From Fibrobacterota bacterium (GTDB lineage: Bacteria > Fibrobacterota > Fibrobacteria > UBA11236), in the NCBI GenBank assembly GCA_019509785.1, contig JAEKLQ010000038.1, positions 45,294-109,293 of the forward strand: DNA of 64,000 bases, given 5' to 3'. The notes under the pieces were generated by a model that was not told the DNA's origin, did no database searches, and saw nothing but the letters and a program-made list of their open reading frames with translations. The translations under genes were made by a program, and so were the position numbers. Shown here piece after piece: positions 41,847 to 50,180 of the stretch. Each line of letters starts with the position of its first letter. Position 1 is the first letter of the stretch.

Positions 41847-42850
41847 CGACCGCCACCGCCGAACCCCTAACGCGCAAAGACTTCGCCTCGCCGACCGCTA
41901 TCCGCTGGTGCCCGGGCTGCGGCGACTATTCCATCCTCAGCACCATGCAAGGCATCTTGCCCGGCTTGGGGATCCCGAAGGAAAACTTCGTGTTCGTATC
42001 GGGCATCGGCTGCTCCAGCCGCTTCCCCTACTACATGAACACCTACGGCTTCCACACCATCCACGGCCGCGCCCCGGCGGTTTCGTCCGGCGTGAAGCTG
42101 ACCAATCCCGACTTGCAGGTGTGGGTCATCACCGGCGACGGCGACGCCCTGTCCATCGGCGGGAACCACTTCATCCATGCCCTGCGCCGCAACATGGATC
42201 TGAAGATCATCCTGTTCAACAACCGCATCTACGGCCTGACCAAGGGGCAATACTCCCCCACCTCGGGCGTAGGCACCGTATCGCCCTCGACTCCCTACGG
42301 CTCCGTGGATCAACCCCTCTCCCCCATCTCGATGGCCCTGGGAGCGGAAGCCGGATTCGTGGCGCGCACCAGCGACAATGACGTGAAGCATATGGGCGAG
42401 GTCTTCGCGGCCGCCGCGGCTTATAAAGGCGCGGCCTTGGTCGAGGTCCTGCAGAACTGCGTCATCTTCGCGGACAAGGTGCACGAACCCTACTACGGCC
42501 GTCCCACCCGCAACGACACCTTGCTTTACCTGAAGCATGGCGAGCCCCTCCGCTTCGGCAAGGAGATGGAGAAGGGCCTGGTGATGGACAAGTTCGCCAT
42601 GAAGTCCAAGACCAATCCGTCCGAAGGCGAAGTTCTCATCCACGATGAGAAAGAGGCTTCGGGAGCCTTGGGCTTCTACCTGTCGCGCTTGGCCCATCCG
42701 GAATATCCGGTGCCGGTGGGCGTTTTCCGCAACGTGGAAAGGCCGGTTTATCACGCCGGAGTCCGGGCCCAAGTGGATGCCGCCCAAGCCAAGAATCCTC
42801 CCAGCCTGGATAAGCTGTTCAATTCGGGCAGCACTTGGACGGTGGACTAA
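41843..42850 (+). CDS. korB: 2-oxoacid:ferredoxin oxidoreductase beta subunit (TPP-binding)
   Basis: A 335-residue subunit. RWCPGCGDYSIL near residue 21 and GIGCSSRFPYYMNTYGFHTIHGRA are characteristic KorB blocks. The TPP/Mg motif runs from GDGDALSIGGNHFIHALRR to FNNRIYGLTKGQYSPTS. A Cys near residue 52 (GIGCSS) and those in CPGC can ligate the Fe-S cluster. It forms the active site together with korA. A strong intrinsic terminator lies 50 bp after the stop, so korAB is a two-gene unit. Confidence 0.93.
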   Translation: MTTATAEPLTRKDFASPTAIRWCPGCGDYSILSTMQGILPGLGIPKENFVFVSGIGCSSRFPYYMNTYGFHTIHGRAPAVSSGVKLTNPDLQVWVITGDGDALSIGGNHFIHALRRNMDLKIILFNNRIYGLTKGQYSPTSGVGTVSPSTPYGSVDQPLSPISMALGAEAGFVARTSDNDVKHMGEVFAAAAAYKGAALVEVLQNCVIFADKVHEPYYGRPTRNDTLLYLKHGEPLRFGKEMEKGLVMDKFAMKSKTNPSEGEVLIHDEKEASGALGFYLSRLAHPEYPVPVGVFRNVERPVYHAGVRAQVDAAQAKNPPSLDKLFNSGSTWTVD

Positions 42851-42900
42851 GCAGCCCCCGGGAGCTGGATTAAAACCCGCTTCCTACAGAACGACCTTTC

Positions 42901-42935
42901 CGAAGGCGGCCTACGCAGGCCGCCTTCGATTTTTT
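42901..42935 (+). terminator. Intrinsic terminator of korAB
   Basis: A perfect 12-bp stem (CGAAGGCGGCCT/AGGCCGCCTTCG) with a 4-nt loop (ACGC), followed by A and six Ts. Starts 50 nt after the korB stop. Confidence 0.93.
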
Positions 42936-43091
42936 AGGAAGATATTCCCGAACCGCCCGTGAATCCCGCATTACCCGGAACGGGTAGCCGAATCCCGCTC
43001 GCAATCGTCAAAGCCCCGGTAGGGACATCCTGCCAATTAGCTCACAGGGAAGCTAGTTTTTACCGAATCTCCCTCGACTCGGGAGCATTTC

Positions 43092-44045
43092 ATGGAAATT
43101 GGAAGCGTCGCCACCGTTCCGAACCCCGGTACGGCGAGTCCGATCCGCTCACAATTCGGAGCGGAAAACGTGAAGTCGCCTCGGAAGTCGGATTTCCAAG
43201 GGCAGCATTTGGATCATCTTAACCCTAAAACCGAGCCAGGCCGACCGGACATATTCCAACACCTGGAATACCGGTCCTACCTGGCCGATTACGTAGAGTG
43301 GCGGCAAAAGGGGAATCTGCGTTTCTCCAAACGCGCCTTCTCGCAGAAGTACTTCGGATCCACCGGAATCCTGTACGAGGTCATCCAGGGCCGGCGGGAT
43401 CTGGGGCCTAAGTTGCGCGTGCGCTGCGCGGCCGCCCTGGGCTTGAACGATAAGGAGAACGAATACTTCGAGCTCCTGGTACAGCACAACCAGGCCAAGC
43501 ATGACCTGGAAAGGAACTTCTTGTTCGAGAAGCTGTCGCGGTTCCGGAACTCCAAGCCGTGGGTGGTGAGGGAGAACCAGCATAAGTACTACGCTAAATG
43601 GTACTATGCCGTGGTTTTCAGCTACCTCGGGCTGGACAAACGGAAGGCGACCGCCAAGGAGATCGCCGCGGAGATTACCCCGGCGCTGACCGACGCCCAG
43701 GTGTCCGAAGCCATCGACCTGCTGATGGAGTTGGAACTGGTGAAGAAATCGGAGCGGGGCTATGCTCTGACGCGGAACCACCTGGTGTCGGGAGGATTCA
43801 CGGGCGAAGTCGCTTTGGAGTACAACCGGCAGATCCAAAAGCTGACGAGCGATCTGGCGCAAGAGGATATGATGCGCTTCAAGGCCTTCAGCACCCAGGT
43901 TACGACGGTTTCCAGCGAGAGCCTGAAGGCGATCCGGATGAAGTTCGTGGCCTTCCAGCAAGAGATGCAGGATATCGTGGCGAAGGACAAAGGGACGGAC
44001 AAGGTATGCACCGTAGTATTCCAGATTATTCCGAACACGAAATGA
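43092..44045 (+). CDS. TIGR02147/DUF4423-type regulator-like protein
   Basis: A 317-residue cytoplasmic protein. From residue 50 on, DIFQHLEYRSYLADYVEWRQKGN, then FSKRAFSQKYFGSTGILYEVIQGRRDLGPKLRVRCAAALGL, YFELLVQHNQA and a winged-helix-like ITPALTDAQVSEAIDLLMELELVKKSERGYAL are the established pattern of TIGR02147, a family strongly expanded in Fibrobacter. Members are thought to be transcription regulators but are not characterised. The first 50 residues are a low-complexity extension. The lipoprotein start overlaps its stop (ATGA), and family members are often paired this way with exported proteins. Confidence 0.85.
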   Translation: MEIGSVATVPNPGTASPIRSQFGAENVKSPRKSDFQGQHLDHLNPKTEPGRPDIFQHLEYRSYLADYVEWRQKGNLRFSKRAFSQKYFGSTGILYEVIQGRRDLGPKLRVRCAAALGLNDKENEYFELLVQHNQAKHDLERNFLFEKLSRFRNSKPWVVRENQHKYYAKWYYAVVFSYLGLDKRKATAKEIAAEITPALTDAQVSEAIDLLMELELVKKSERGYALTRNHLVSGGFTGEVALEYNRQIQKLTSDLAQEDMMRFKAFSTQVTTVSSESLKAIRMKFVAFQQEMQDIVAKDKGTDKVCTVVFQIIPNTK

Positions 44046-44962
44046 GAACGATGCCGGCCATACGGGCGATTTGCATTCTCGGGGCACTCCTGGCATTCGC
44101 TTGTATGAAGCCCGAATCGACGGGGCCCGGTACGGATAACGGACAAACCCCAATCGGGGATGATGATCGCCAGGCAGGCGCAACCTCCAGCACCAATTGG
44201 CCCCAAGAAGACGTCGGATCGCAGCCTATCCAAATAATCGGAACCGCGGATTCCATTTTATCCTTTTCCTTCATGCAAGCATTGACCGCGGGAAGCAACC
44301 CGGTTCCGACCCGGCTCGCGGCGACCTTCCTCCTCTATCGATCCGGATTTAATCCCTTATTCGACTCGGTACCGACCTTGCGCTTGGTTTTCCCGGTCTC
44401 GGATACTTGCAGAATCAATGCAGTGGACCTTAACCCTTTGTTGCAAGGCGATATGGATACCTTAAGATTTACCGTCGAAGTCCGGATTGATTCCGTTCGC
44501 GCGTTATTTCCGGGTTTCACGTATTCCAAAAAGCGGAAAAAATTCCTGGAGTGGCCGATTCACGTCAATGACTCGAGCACGACCAGCCTGACCAGCCCTC
44601 ATTACCAATTCGCCGGGATACCCGACTCCCTACTTCGATCCTTACAATCCGACACTAGCGGGAACGCCAAGCTCTATTACTACATTCCTGGCGCGCCATA
44701 TTATTGGCCGCCATCCTTCGGGCACGACAGCCTGTACATAGGTCCTACCGTGTATGGCCGGTTCCCGTTGCGATGCATCAAGGTGGTTTCCCATTCGGCT
44801 CCGAAGGCGGTCTTCTCGATCGAAGTCTACGCCCTTTCACTGGTAAAGGAATTGGTCAATGACAGTCTTCACCACTCCAATCCAATCACGGTCATCAAAC
44901 TGGGTGACCTCATTTCGCGATTCCAAGGGGAAGGCATCCCCGCGATCCGCGCCCCAAGGTAA
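44042..44962 (+). CDS. Lipoprotein of unknown function paired with the TIGR02147 gene
   Basis: A 306-residue protein translated from an ATGA overlap. The signal is short with a lipobox-like LAFAC (Cys21). After that comes a hydrophilic Asp/Gly/Thr/Pro linker (residues 25-60) and a beta-rich domain in which Ser-Phe, Tyr-Tyr and Pro-rich loops are frequent. Its codon use is a little more AT-rich than its neighbours (many aat, att, tta). No family recognised. It is probably lipid-anchored in the outer membrane. Tight coupling to the regulator suggests common control. Confidence 0.65.
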   Translation: MRTMPAIRAICILGALLAFACMKPESTGPGTDNGQTPIGDDDRQAGATSSTNWPQEDVGSQPIQIIGTADSILSFSFMQALTAGSNPVPTRLAATFLLYRSGFNPLFDSVPTLRLVFPVSDTCRINAVDLNPLLQGDMDTLRFTVEVRIDSVRALFPGFTYSKKRKKFLEWPIHVNDSSTTSLTSPHYQFAGIPDSLLRSLQSDTSGNAKLYYYIPGAPYYWPPSFGHDSLYIGPTVYGRFPLRCIKVVSHSAPKAVFSIEVYALSLVKELVNDSLHHSNPITVIKLGDLISRFQGEGIPAIRAPR

Positions 44963-44975
44963 AAGCCGCGGCCGG

Positions 44976-45794
44976 ATGGGCCTTCGCGCCGCCCTGCTCG
45001 TAGGGGCCTCGCTCTCAATCCCCTCTCTCGTCCGCAGCTACCCCGTTTCCATGGACATCGGCGCTTTCGCGATCGATGATTACACCGACAATGGCGGCGG
45101 GGCGCTGGATCTCAGCTACCTCATCGCAGGGGGGCAGAACTTTTTCTGGGCGGCGCAAGCCGATGTTCCTCCCTATGCGGGCGGCAACACGGGCACCCCC
45201 ACCCTGGCGGTAGATGCCCGCGATACCCAGGTGTCGAAAGCCGCTCTCACGAATACGTCCAGCGGATACGGGAACCGGGAATACGCCGATTTCGTTTATT
45301 TCGGAGGCCACGGGATCTACGGGCAGATGTTCCTCGGCAATTACCCGAGTTATGGTTACGTCAAGCCCTCGGATCTGAACCTCGGGGTCGGCTACAATCG
45401 TTGGTTGCTGGCCAACTCCTGCTCGCTGTTCAACGGCGGCGCCCCCGCCACGGTCTGGCAGCCCGCATTCAAAGGCCTCAAGGTCATGCTCGGATTCAAG
45501 TCCTACGTCTTCGACAATAACCTGAGCTGGGATTTGTACAACGACTTCTGGCTTAATTGGACCTCCCGGGGGAAAAGCATACTGTCCTCCTTCTTCGATG
45601 CCGAGGCCAACTACGGGTATAAGCACCTCTACCCCACCAAAGGACTGGAACCCGGTTGCCTGTCCGCCCAATATTCGGATGATTCCTGGGACTATTGCCG
45701 CGAGTTCTTCAAACTGGCGCCCCACAATTACAACAAGGCTATCGCCAATACGGGTTATTACTACTCCAGGGTGATCGGCACGCCCCAGTACTGA
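44976..45794 (+). CDS. Secreted protein with caspase-like (clan CD) His/Cys motifs
   Basis: A 272-residue product read from the ATG at 44976 (13 nt after the lipoprotein stop); residues 1-22 are a signal peptide. ADFVYFGGHGIYG places a His-Gly (His112) directly after a hydrophobic strand, and RWLLANSCSLF places a Cys (Cys149) after the next one; this spacing and context are the hallmark of clan CD cysteine peptidases and resemble the DUF6345 family. The rest is rich in Tyr, Trp and Asn. It may be a secreted protease or a catalytically dead relative. No prodomain or inhibitor gene is evident. Confidence 0.6.
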   Translation: MGLRAALLVGASLSIPSLVRSYPVSMDIGAFAIDDYTDNGGGALDLSYLIAGGQNFFWAAQADVPPYAGGNTGTPTLAVDARDTQVSKAALTNTSSGYGNREYADFVYFGGHGIYGQMFLGNYPSYGYVKPSDLNLGVGYNRWLLANSCSLFNGGAPATVWQPAFKGLKVMLGFKSYVFDNNLSWDLYNDFWLNWTSRGKSILSSFFDAEANYGYKHLYPTKGLEPGCLSAQYSDDSWDYCREFFKLAPHNYNKAIANTGYYYSRVIGTPQY

Positions 45795-45832
45795 GGCCCG
45801 CCCCCATTCCATTCCTCACGCGGAGAAACGCA

Positions 45833-47944
45833 ATGCGTAACGCTGTCCTTCCCATGGCGATCGTCCTTCTCGCCTTCGGCGCCCATGCCGCTCCCGCGCA
45901 GAACGCGATCGCGAACCGGGCCGATTCAACCAAGTCCGCTCCTGCCGACACCGGAGCCAAAGCCGCCCCGGCCAAAGCCGCGCCCGCGGCGGCCGCTTCC
46001 GCCGTGGCCCAGGATTCCGCCGCGGCCCATAAGGCCTTGGCCGATTCCGCGGCCACGCGCGCCAAGTTCGCCAAGGACTCCCTGGTCTCGGCCCGCAAGA
46101 TCGACGAGATCAAGCGCCTGGCCCAGAAGGATTCCTTGGCGGCCGTACGTAAGAAAGCCCTGGATTCCGCTTCGGCTCGCAGCCGGTACGTCCACGATTC
46201 CCTGGTCGTGCACCACAAGCACGTGCGCGATTCCATTGCGACCCGCCAGAAGTTCGTTCGCGACTCCCTGGCGGTCCGCCGCAAGTTGGTCATGGATTCG
46301 CTGGCCGCGCGCCTCAAGTACGTCCACGATTCCTTGGCGGTAGCCAAGGCCCACCGCGACTCCGCCGCCACGGCCTCCAAGAAGGCGCATGATGATTCCG
46401 TCCATACGGCGGCCCTAGCCAAAGTCGCGTCCTCCAAGACCCTCGCCGACTCGCTACAAGCCGCGAAGGCGGCCAAGGACTCCGTGGCTTCCCTCGCGAA
46501 GGCCGCCGCCAAGGCGAAGGCGGATTCCATCGCATCGGCCGTGAAACTGCAAGCCTTGGCGAAGGTGGCGGCCGACAAGGCGTTGGCGCAATCCCGGGCC
46601 GATTCCGTCAAGAACGCCCGGGCGGCCAAAGCCCACAACGACTCCTTGTCGGCGGCAGCCAAACGCGCCCATGCCGATTCCCTCCGCGCCGCGGCGAAAG
46701 CCAGGACCGATAGCGTCCACGCGGCCGCGCGGGCGCGCGCCGATTCCGTCCTCGCTGCCGGCCGCCATCGCGCCGATTCCCTGAAAGCGGCCGCCGAAGC
46801 CAAGGTAGCCCTGCGCCGCGCCGCCCTCCAGGCCCGGACCGATTCCATCGCGGCGGCTAAGGCTTCACGGGACTCCGCGGCCGCGGCCGCCCGCGCGGCG
46901 CAGCATGAGAAGGACAGCACCCTGGCCAAGAGCTATCGGATCCTCAATCGGCCCGTCAACAAGGACGAGGTCAAGTATTTCCTCACCCGATTCAAGATGA
47001 AGGACGCGGGCAAGCCGGAATCGACCGCCGTCAATTGGGTTTGGCGCGACAAGTCGGGAGCCTTATTGACCTACGAGCCGGGCATGTCCGAGCTCGGCTT
47101 CTCCGACGAAAGCGTTCCGATGTTGGACAAGAAGGATTACGTTCCGGATTCCCTGATCCGTTTCCGCACGGATGGCATCCTGCGCGAGCTGCTGCAAGAG
47201 AAGGCCGATCGATACGCCTTCGCGAACTACGAGATCACCATGGTGCAGAAGAAATCCCCGGAGACGAAGGATCAGGTTCTCCCTGCCGTGCCCGCTTATT
47301 ATTTCGGCCGGTACATCCGTAAGTTGGACGATCGCCTGGTGCTGGGGGACGCCTTCCAGGTCCGCTTGAGCTACGGCGCCGGGGGCGCCACCCAATTGTT
47401 CTCCCTGCGCGACCCGGTACTGGCCGAGGGCGCGCCGGTGAAGGTTCCCACCCGACAATACGTCGCCGACAGCCTGGTCCGATGGACGAATTCCCGCACG
47501 CGGCCGCGCACCCTGCTGTATCCGTATCATCCTGATCGCTTGCGCATCCGCGACATCAAGCCCGTGAAGATCCTGGAATCCTACGTGGAGACGACGGAAA
47601 AATTCCGCGACGCCCCGCAATTGGACGGGACCTACTTGATGCCCTCGGTGACCGTTCTGGCCCAGGTCTATCTCTATCCCTCCGCCACGAAATCGAAAGA
47701 GCCCCCGCCCGTCGAACCGATCCTGCTCCACTTCCATTTCCCCTGCCGGCCCGGCGCGGGCCTATGCTGGCCCGATGCCGGCCAAGGCATGGAAGGCGGG
47801 GCCGCCGCGCCCGCCGGCCGCATGGCTCCCCCCCGTAACCCCGGTGCTACCGCCCCGAATCCGGCCAAGGCCGGGGCCCCCGGGGAGGCCTCCGCGCCCG
47901 CGAAGGCTGCGCCCTCGGCCGCGCCTACCAAACGCGCGCCTTGA
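45833..47944 (+). CDS. Exported protein with long 11-residue-repeat coiled coil
   Basis: A 703-residue protein; ATG at 45833 with GGAG 7 nt upstream. Residues 1-20 are a signal peptide. Residues 60-365 are Ala/Lys/Arg/Asp/Ser-rich with the dipeptide Asp-Ser at strict 11-residue steps (Asp at 100, 111, 122, 133, 144, 155, 166, and again 282, 293, 304, 315, 337), a hendecad coiled-coil pattern. The C-terminal 250 residues (370-640) are a globular domain with LTRFKMKDAG, LPAVPAYYFGRYIRKL and VTVLAQVYLYP stretches, then a Pro/Ala-rich end. A stalk or spacer holding the globular part away from the membrane is the best guess. 38 bp after the caspase-like gene. Confidence 0.72.
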   Translation: MRNAVLPMAIVLLAFGAHAAPAQNAIANRADSTKSAPADTGAKAAPAKAAPAAAASAVAQDSAAAHKALADSAATRAKFAKDSLVSARKIDEIKRLAQKDSLAAVRKKALDSASARSRYVHDSLVVHHKHVRDSIATRQKFVRDSLAVRRKLVMDSLAARLKYVHDSLAVAKAHRDSAATASKKAHDDSVHTAALAKVASSKTLADSLQAAKAAKDSVASLAKAAAKAKADSIASAVKLQALAKVAADKALAQSRADSVKNARAAKAHNDSLSAAAKRAHADSLRAAAKARTDSVHAAARARADSVLAAGRHRADSLKAAAEAKVALRRAALQARTDSIAAAKASRDSAAAAARAAQHEKDSTLAKSYRILNRPVNKDEVKYFLTRFKMKDAGKPESTAVNWVWRDKSGALLTYEPGMSELGFSDESVPMLDKKDYVPDSLIRFRTDGILRELLQEKADRYAFANYEITMVQKKSPETKDQVLPAVPAYYFGRYIRKLDDRLVLGDAFQVRLSYGAGGATQLFSLRDPVLAEGAPVKVPTRQYVADSLVRWTNSRTRPRTLLYPYHPDRLRIRDIKPVKILESYVETTEKFRDAPQLDGTYLMPSVTVLAQVYLYPSATKSKEPPPVEPILLHFHFPCRPGAGLCWPDAGQGMEGGAAAPAGRMAPPRNPGATAPNPAKAGAPGEASAPAKAAPSAAPTKRAP

Positions 47945-47952
47945 TTCCTCGC

Positions 47953-47981
47953 CTACCCGGATAGTTCCGCTATCCGGGTAG
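47953..47981 (+). terminator. Strong 12-bp hairpin after the coiled-coil gene
   Basis: CTACCCGGATAG, 5-nt loop TTCCG, CTATCCGGGTAG; the repeat begins 9 nt after the stop codon. No T-run follows, so it is either an RNA-stabilising end hairpin or an imperfect terminator. TTCCG occurs again just after the stem. Confidence 0.55.
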
Positions 47982-48137
47982 TTCCGCATACCCCATCCGT
48001 CCCCGGAATACGAGCCGCTCACAGAATGGAGCGAATTGAGCTTGCCCTGCCCGTGGTGGGGGCACCGACGGCGATATCTTTCTCGTCGAAGGGGCATGAT
48101 TCCTGAAATCAGCCCTGGGATCGGAAAGAAGGATAGC

Positions 48138-48800
48138 ATGTCGGAACACGAAGACCTGCGGAATGGCGCCGATTGGCAAGCCCAGCTCTACGACCGTTAC
48201 CACCAGAAAGTATTCGGGATCTGCCTTTACTTCCTGAAGGACAGGGAAGAAGCGAAAGACGCCTCCCAAGACGTTTTCATCAAGGCCTTCCGCGCCTGGG
48301 GGGGATTCGAATGGAAGTGCGATCCGTTGACCTGGATCGGCGCCATCGCCAAGCATGAATGCTTCAGCCGCCGGATACGGCAAAGGCGCCATATGGAACG
48401 CCGCGCGGAGATGGCGCTGGAAATCGCATGGGAGTCCGAAGAGTCCGGGGATGAATTCGTTCTCCATCGTTTACGGCTGGAGAAGGTCTTGCCCGAAATA
48501 CGCGGCCGCCTCCGCGAGATCCTGCGCCTGGCCATGGACGGGCTCAACCATCGGGAGATCGCCAACCGCATGGGTGTCTCGCGGGTCGCCATTACCCGTC
48601 GCCTTACCCGGTTCAAGAAGGAGATTGCCGACCTGGGCATTAAGCGTGAGACCGCCTTCGTACGCGCCGGGCAGACGCGTTTCGCCGCCGGGGCCGCGCC
48701 GGCCTTGTCCTTGGCCCGCGCCGGCCATCATCGCGAAGCTTCCGCGGAACTGGCCTTGGATCCGGCCTACGCCCCCGAGGCCCAACTCATCGCGGCTTAG
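48138..48800 (+). CDS. ECF-type RNA polymerase sigma factor
   Basis: A 220-residue protein; ATG at 48138 with AAGGA 4 nt upstream. Region 2 is YDRYHQKVFGICLYFLKDREEAKDASQDVFIKAFRAW (about residues 17-53), binding the -10 element and core polymerase. Region 4 (about 120-165) has LRLAMDGLNHREIANRMGVSRVAITRRLTRF, a helix-turn-helix for the -35. A 50-residue Ala-rich tail beyond region 4 is unusual and may be regulatory. No anti-sigma gene flanks it. It probably belongs to group IV sigma factors that respond to envelope or other stress. Confidence 0.87.
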   Translation: MSEHEDLRNGADWQAQLYDRYHQKVFGICLYFLKDREEAKDASQDVFIKAFRAWGGFEWKCDPLTWIGAIAKHECFSRRIRQRRHMERRAEMALEIAWESEESGDEFVLHRLRLEKVLPEIRGRLREILRLAMDGLNHREIANRMGVSRVAITRRLTRFKKEIADLGIKRETAFVRAGQTRFAAGAAPALSLARAGHHREASAELALDPAYAPEAQLIAA

Positions 48801-48801
48801 A

Positions 48802-48822
48802 AAGCGACTCATCGATAGGGTC
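48802..48822 (+). repeat. Shared 21-nt intergenic element, copy 2
   Basis: AAGCGACTCATCGATAGGGTC, differing at two positions from 24446-24466. Begins 1 nt after the sigma-factor stop and lies about 70 nt before the antiporter start. Confidence 0.5.
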
Positions 48823-48893
48823 GGCGCGGGCAGGCGCCCTTCCTTCGGGGGGCATCGCCCGAGCAAGCGCGTCGCGATTTTTAACTTAAGCCG

Positions 48894-50180
48894 GTGGACG
48901 CGTTGCATACTCCTTTCGGATTGCTGCTGGCCCAGCTATCCGTAGTGGTGGGCATCGCCGGAACCTGCGGCTTGCTGGCGAAACGCTTGGGGCAACCCGC
49001 CGTGATCGGCGAGATGGCCGCGGGCATCGCCCTGGGCCCGTCCCTGCTGGGCCATTTTTTCCCCGGCTTTTCGCAAGCCTTGTTCCCGCCGGCGAGCCTA
49101 GGGACCTTGAACCTGCTCAGCCAAGTGGGCGTGATCCTGTTCCTGTTTTCCATGGGGATGGAGATCGATTTGGCTTCGGTGCGGCGGCATGCGCGGCAGG
49201 CGCTGTTCGTCAGCCCGGCGGGAATCGTCGTGCCCTTCCTATTGGGGGCGGGCGCGGCGGCCTTCCTCTACTCAGGCATCGCTCCGCCGCAAGTGCCCTT
49301 CCCCGCCTTCGCGCTATTCCTGGGAAGCGCATTGAGCGTCACGGCCTTCCCGGTGCTGGCCCGCATCCTGGCGGAACGGAACCTGCTGGCGACGGCTTTG
49401 GGGCATACCGCCATGGCCAGCGCCGCCGTGGAAGACGTGATCGCGTGGATCCTGCTGGCGTTGATCATCGCGGTAGCCAAGGCGGCTTCGCCCTTCTCCG
49501 CGGCCGCGGTGGCGCTGGCCGCCTCCGCCTTCACCCTGGCGATGTTGTTCGTGTTGCGGCCCGCCGCGCGCCGCCTGCCGGTGCTCGATCCCGATGGCCG
49601 GCCCAAACGGGGAGCGGTACTCGCCGCCCTGATCGTTCTCTTCTTGTCTTCCCTATGCACCGAGGCCATCGGCATCCACGCCTTGTTCGGGGCCTTCCTG
49701 GCGGGCGCGGCCATGCCTTCCCAATCGGCCTTCCGGACCTTCTTGCGCGAACGGTTGGAGTATCCGGCATCGCTTTTCCTGCTTCCCGTGTTTTTCGCCT
49801 CGACGGGTTTGCGCACTCGCGTGGATAGCCTCACGAGCGCGGTAGACTGGGGGGTCTTCGCGCTTTTATTGGCCTTGGCGGTGGCGGGCAAGCTGGGAGG
49901 CGTGAGCCTGGCTTCACGGGCCGCGGGTGCGCCTTGGCGCGAAGCCTTGGCCCTGGGGGCGCTCATGAATACCCGGGGATTGATGGAGTTGATCGTGTTG
50001 AACGTAGGGCTCGACCTGGGTATCCTGCCGCCCCGGTTATTCACCCTGATGGTCCTGGTGGCGCTGGTGACCACCGCCATGACCGGGCCCTTGCTCGATC
50101 TGATCCTCGGCAAAACGCCCGGGCAGGTATCCCGCGCGCTCAGCCCCGGATCAAAAGCAAGCGTCCCCCGCGGATCTTGA
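48894..50180 (+). CDS. CPA2 family cation:proton antiporter
   Basis: A 428-residue membrane protein with about 12 hydrophobic helices, starting at GTG. GLLAKRLGQPAVIGEMAAGIALGPSLLG and GVILFLFSMGMEIDLASVRRH are the N-terminal Na+/H+ exchanger (PF00999) signature; the second helix bundle has VEDVIAWILLALIIAV (acidic pair in the ion path) and MNTRGLMELIVLNVGLDLG. It lacks the C-terminal TrkA-N/NAD-binding domain of KefB/KefC, so gating differs from those. Exchanges K+ or Na+ for protons across the inner membrane. Its end overlaps the convergent gene by 41 bp. Confidence 0.88.
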   Translation: MDALHTPFGLLLAQLSVVVGIAGTCGLLAKRLGQPAVIGEMAAGIALGPSLLGHFFPGFSQALFPPASLGTLNLLSQVGVILFLFSMGMEIDLASVRRHARQALFVSPAGIVVPFLLGAGAAAFLYSGIAPPQVPFPAFALFLGSALSVTAFPVLARILAERNLLATALGHTAMASAAVEDVIAWILLALIIAVAKAASPFSAAAVALAASAFTLAMLFVLRPAARRLPVLDPDGRPKRGAVLAALIVLFLSSLCTEAIGIHALFGAFLAGAAMPSQSAFRTFLRERLEYPASLFLLPVFFASTGLRTRVDSLTSAVDWGVFALLLALAVAGKLGGVSLASRAAGAPWREALALGALMNTRGLMELIVLNVGLDLGILPPRLFTLMVLVALVTTAMTGPLLDLILGKTPGQVSRALSPGSKASVPRGS

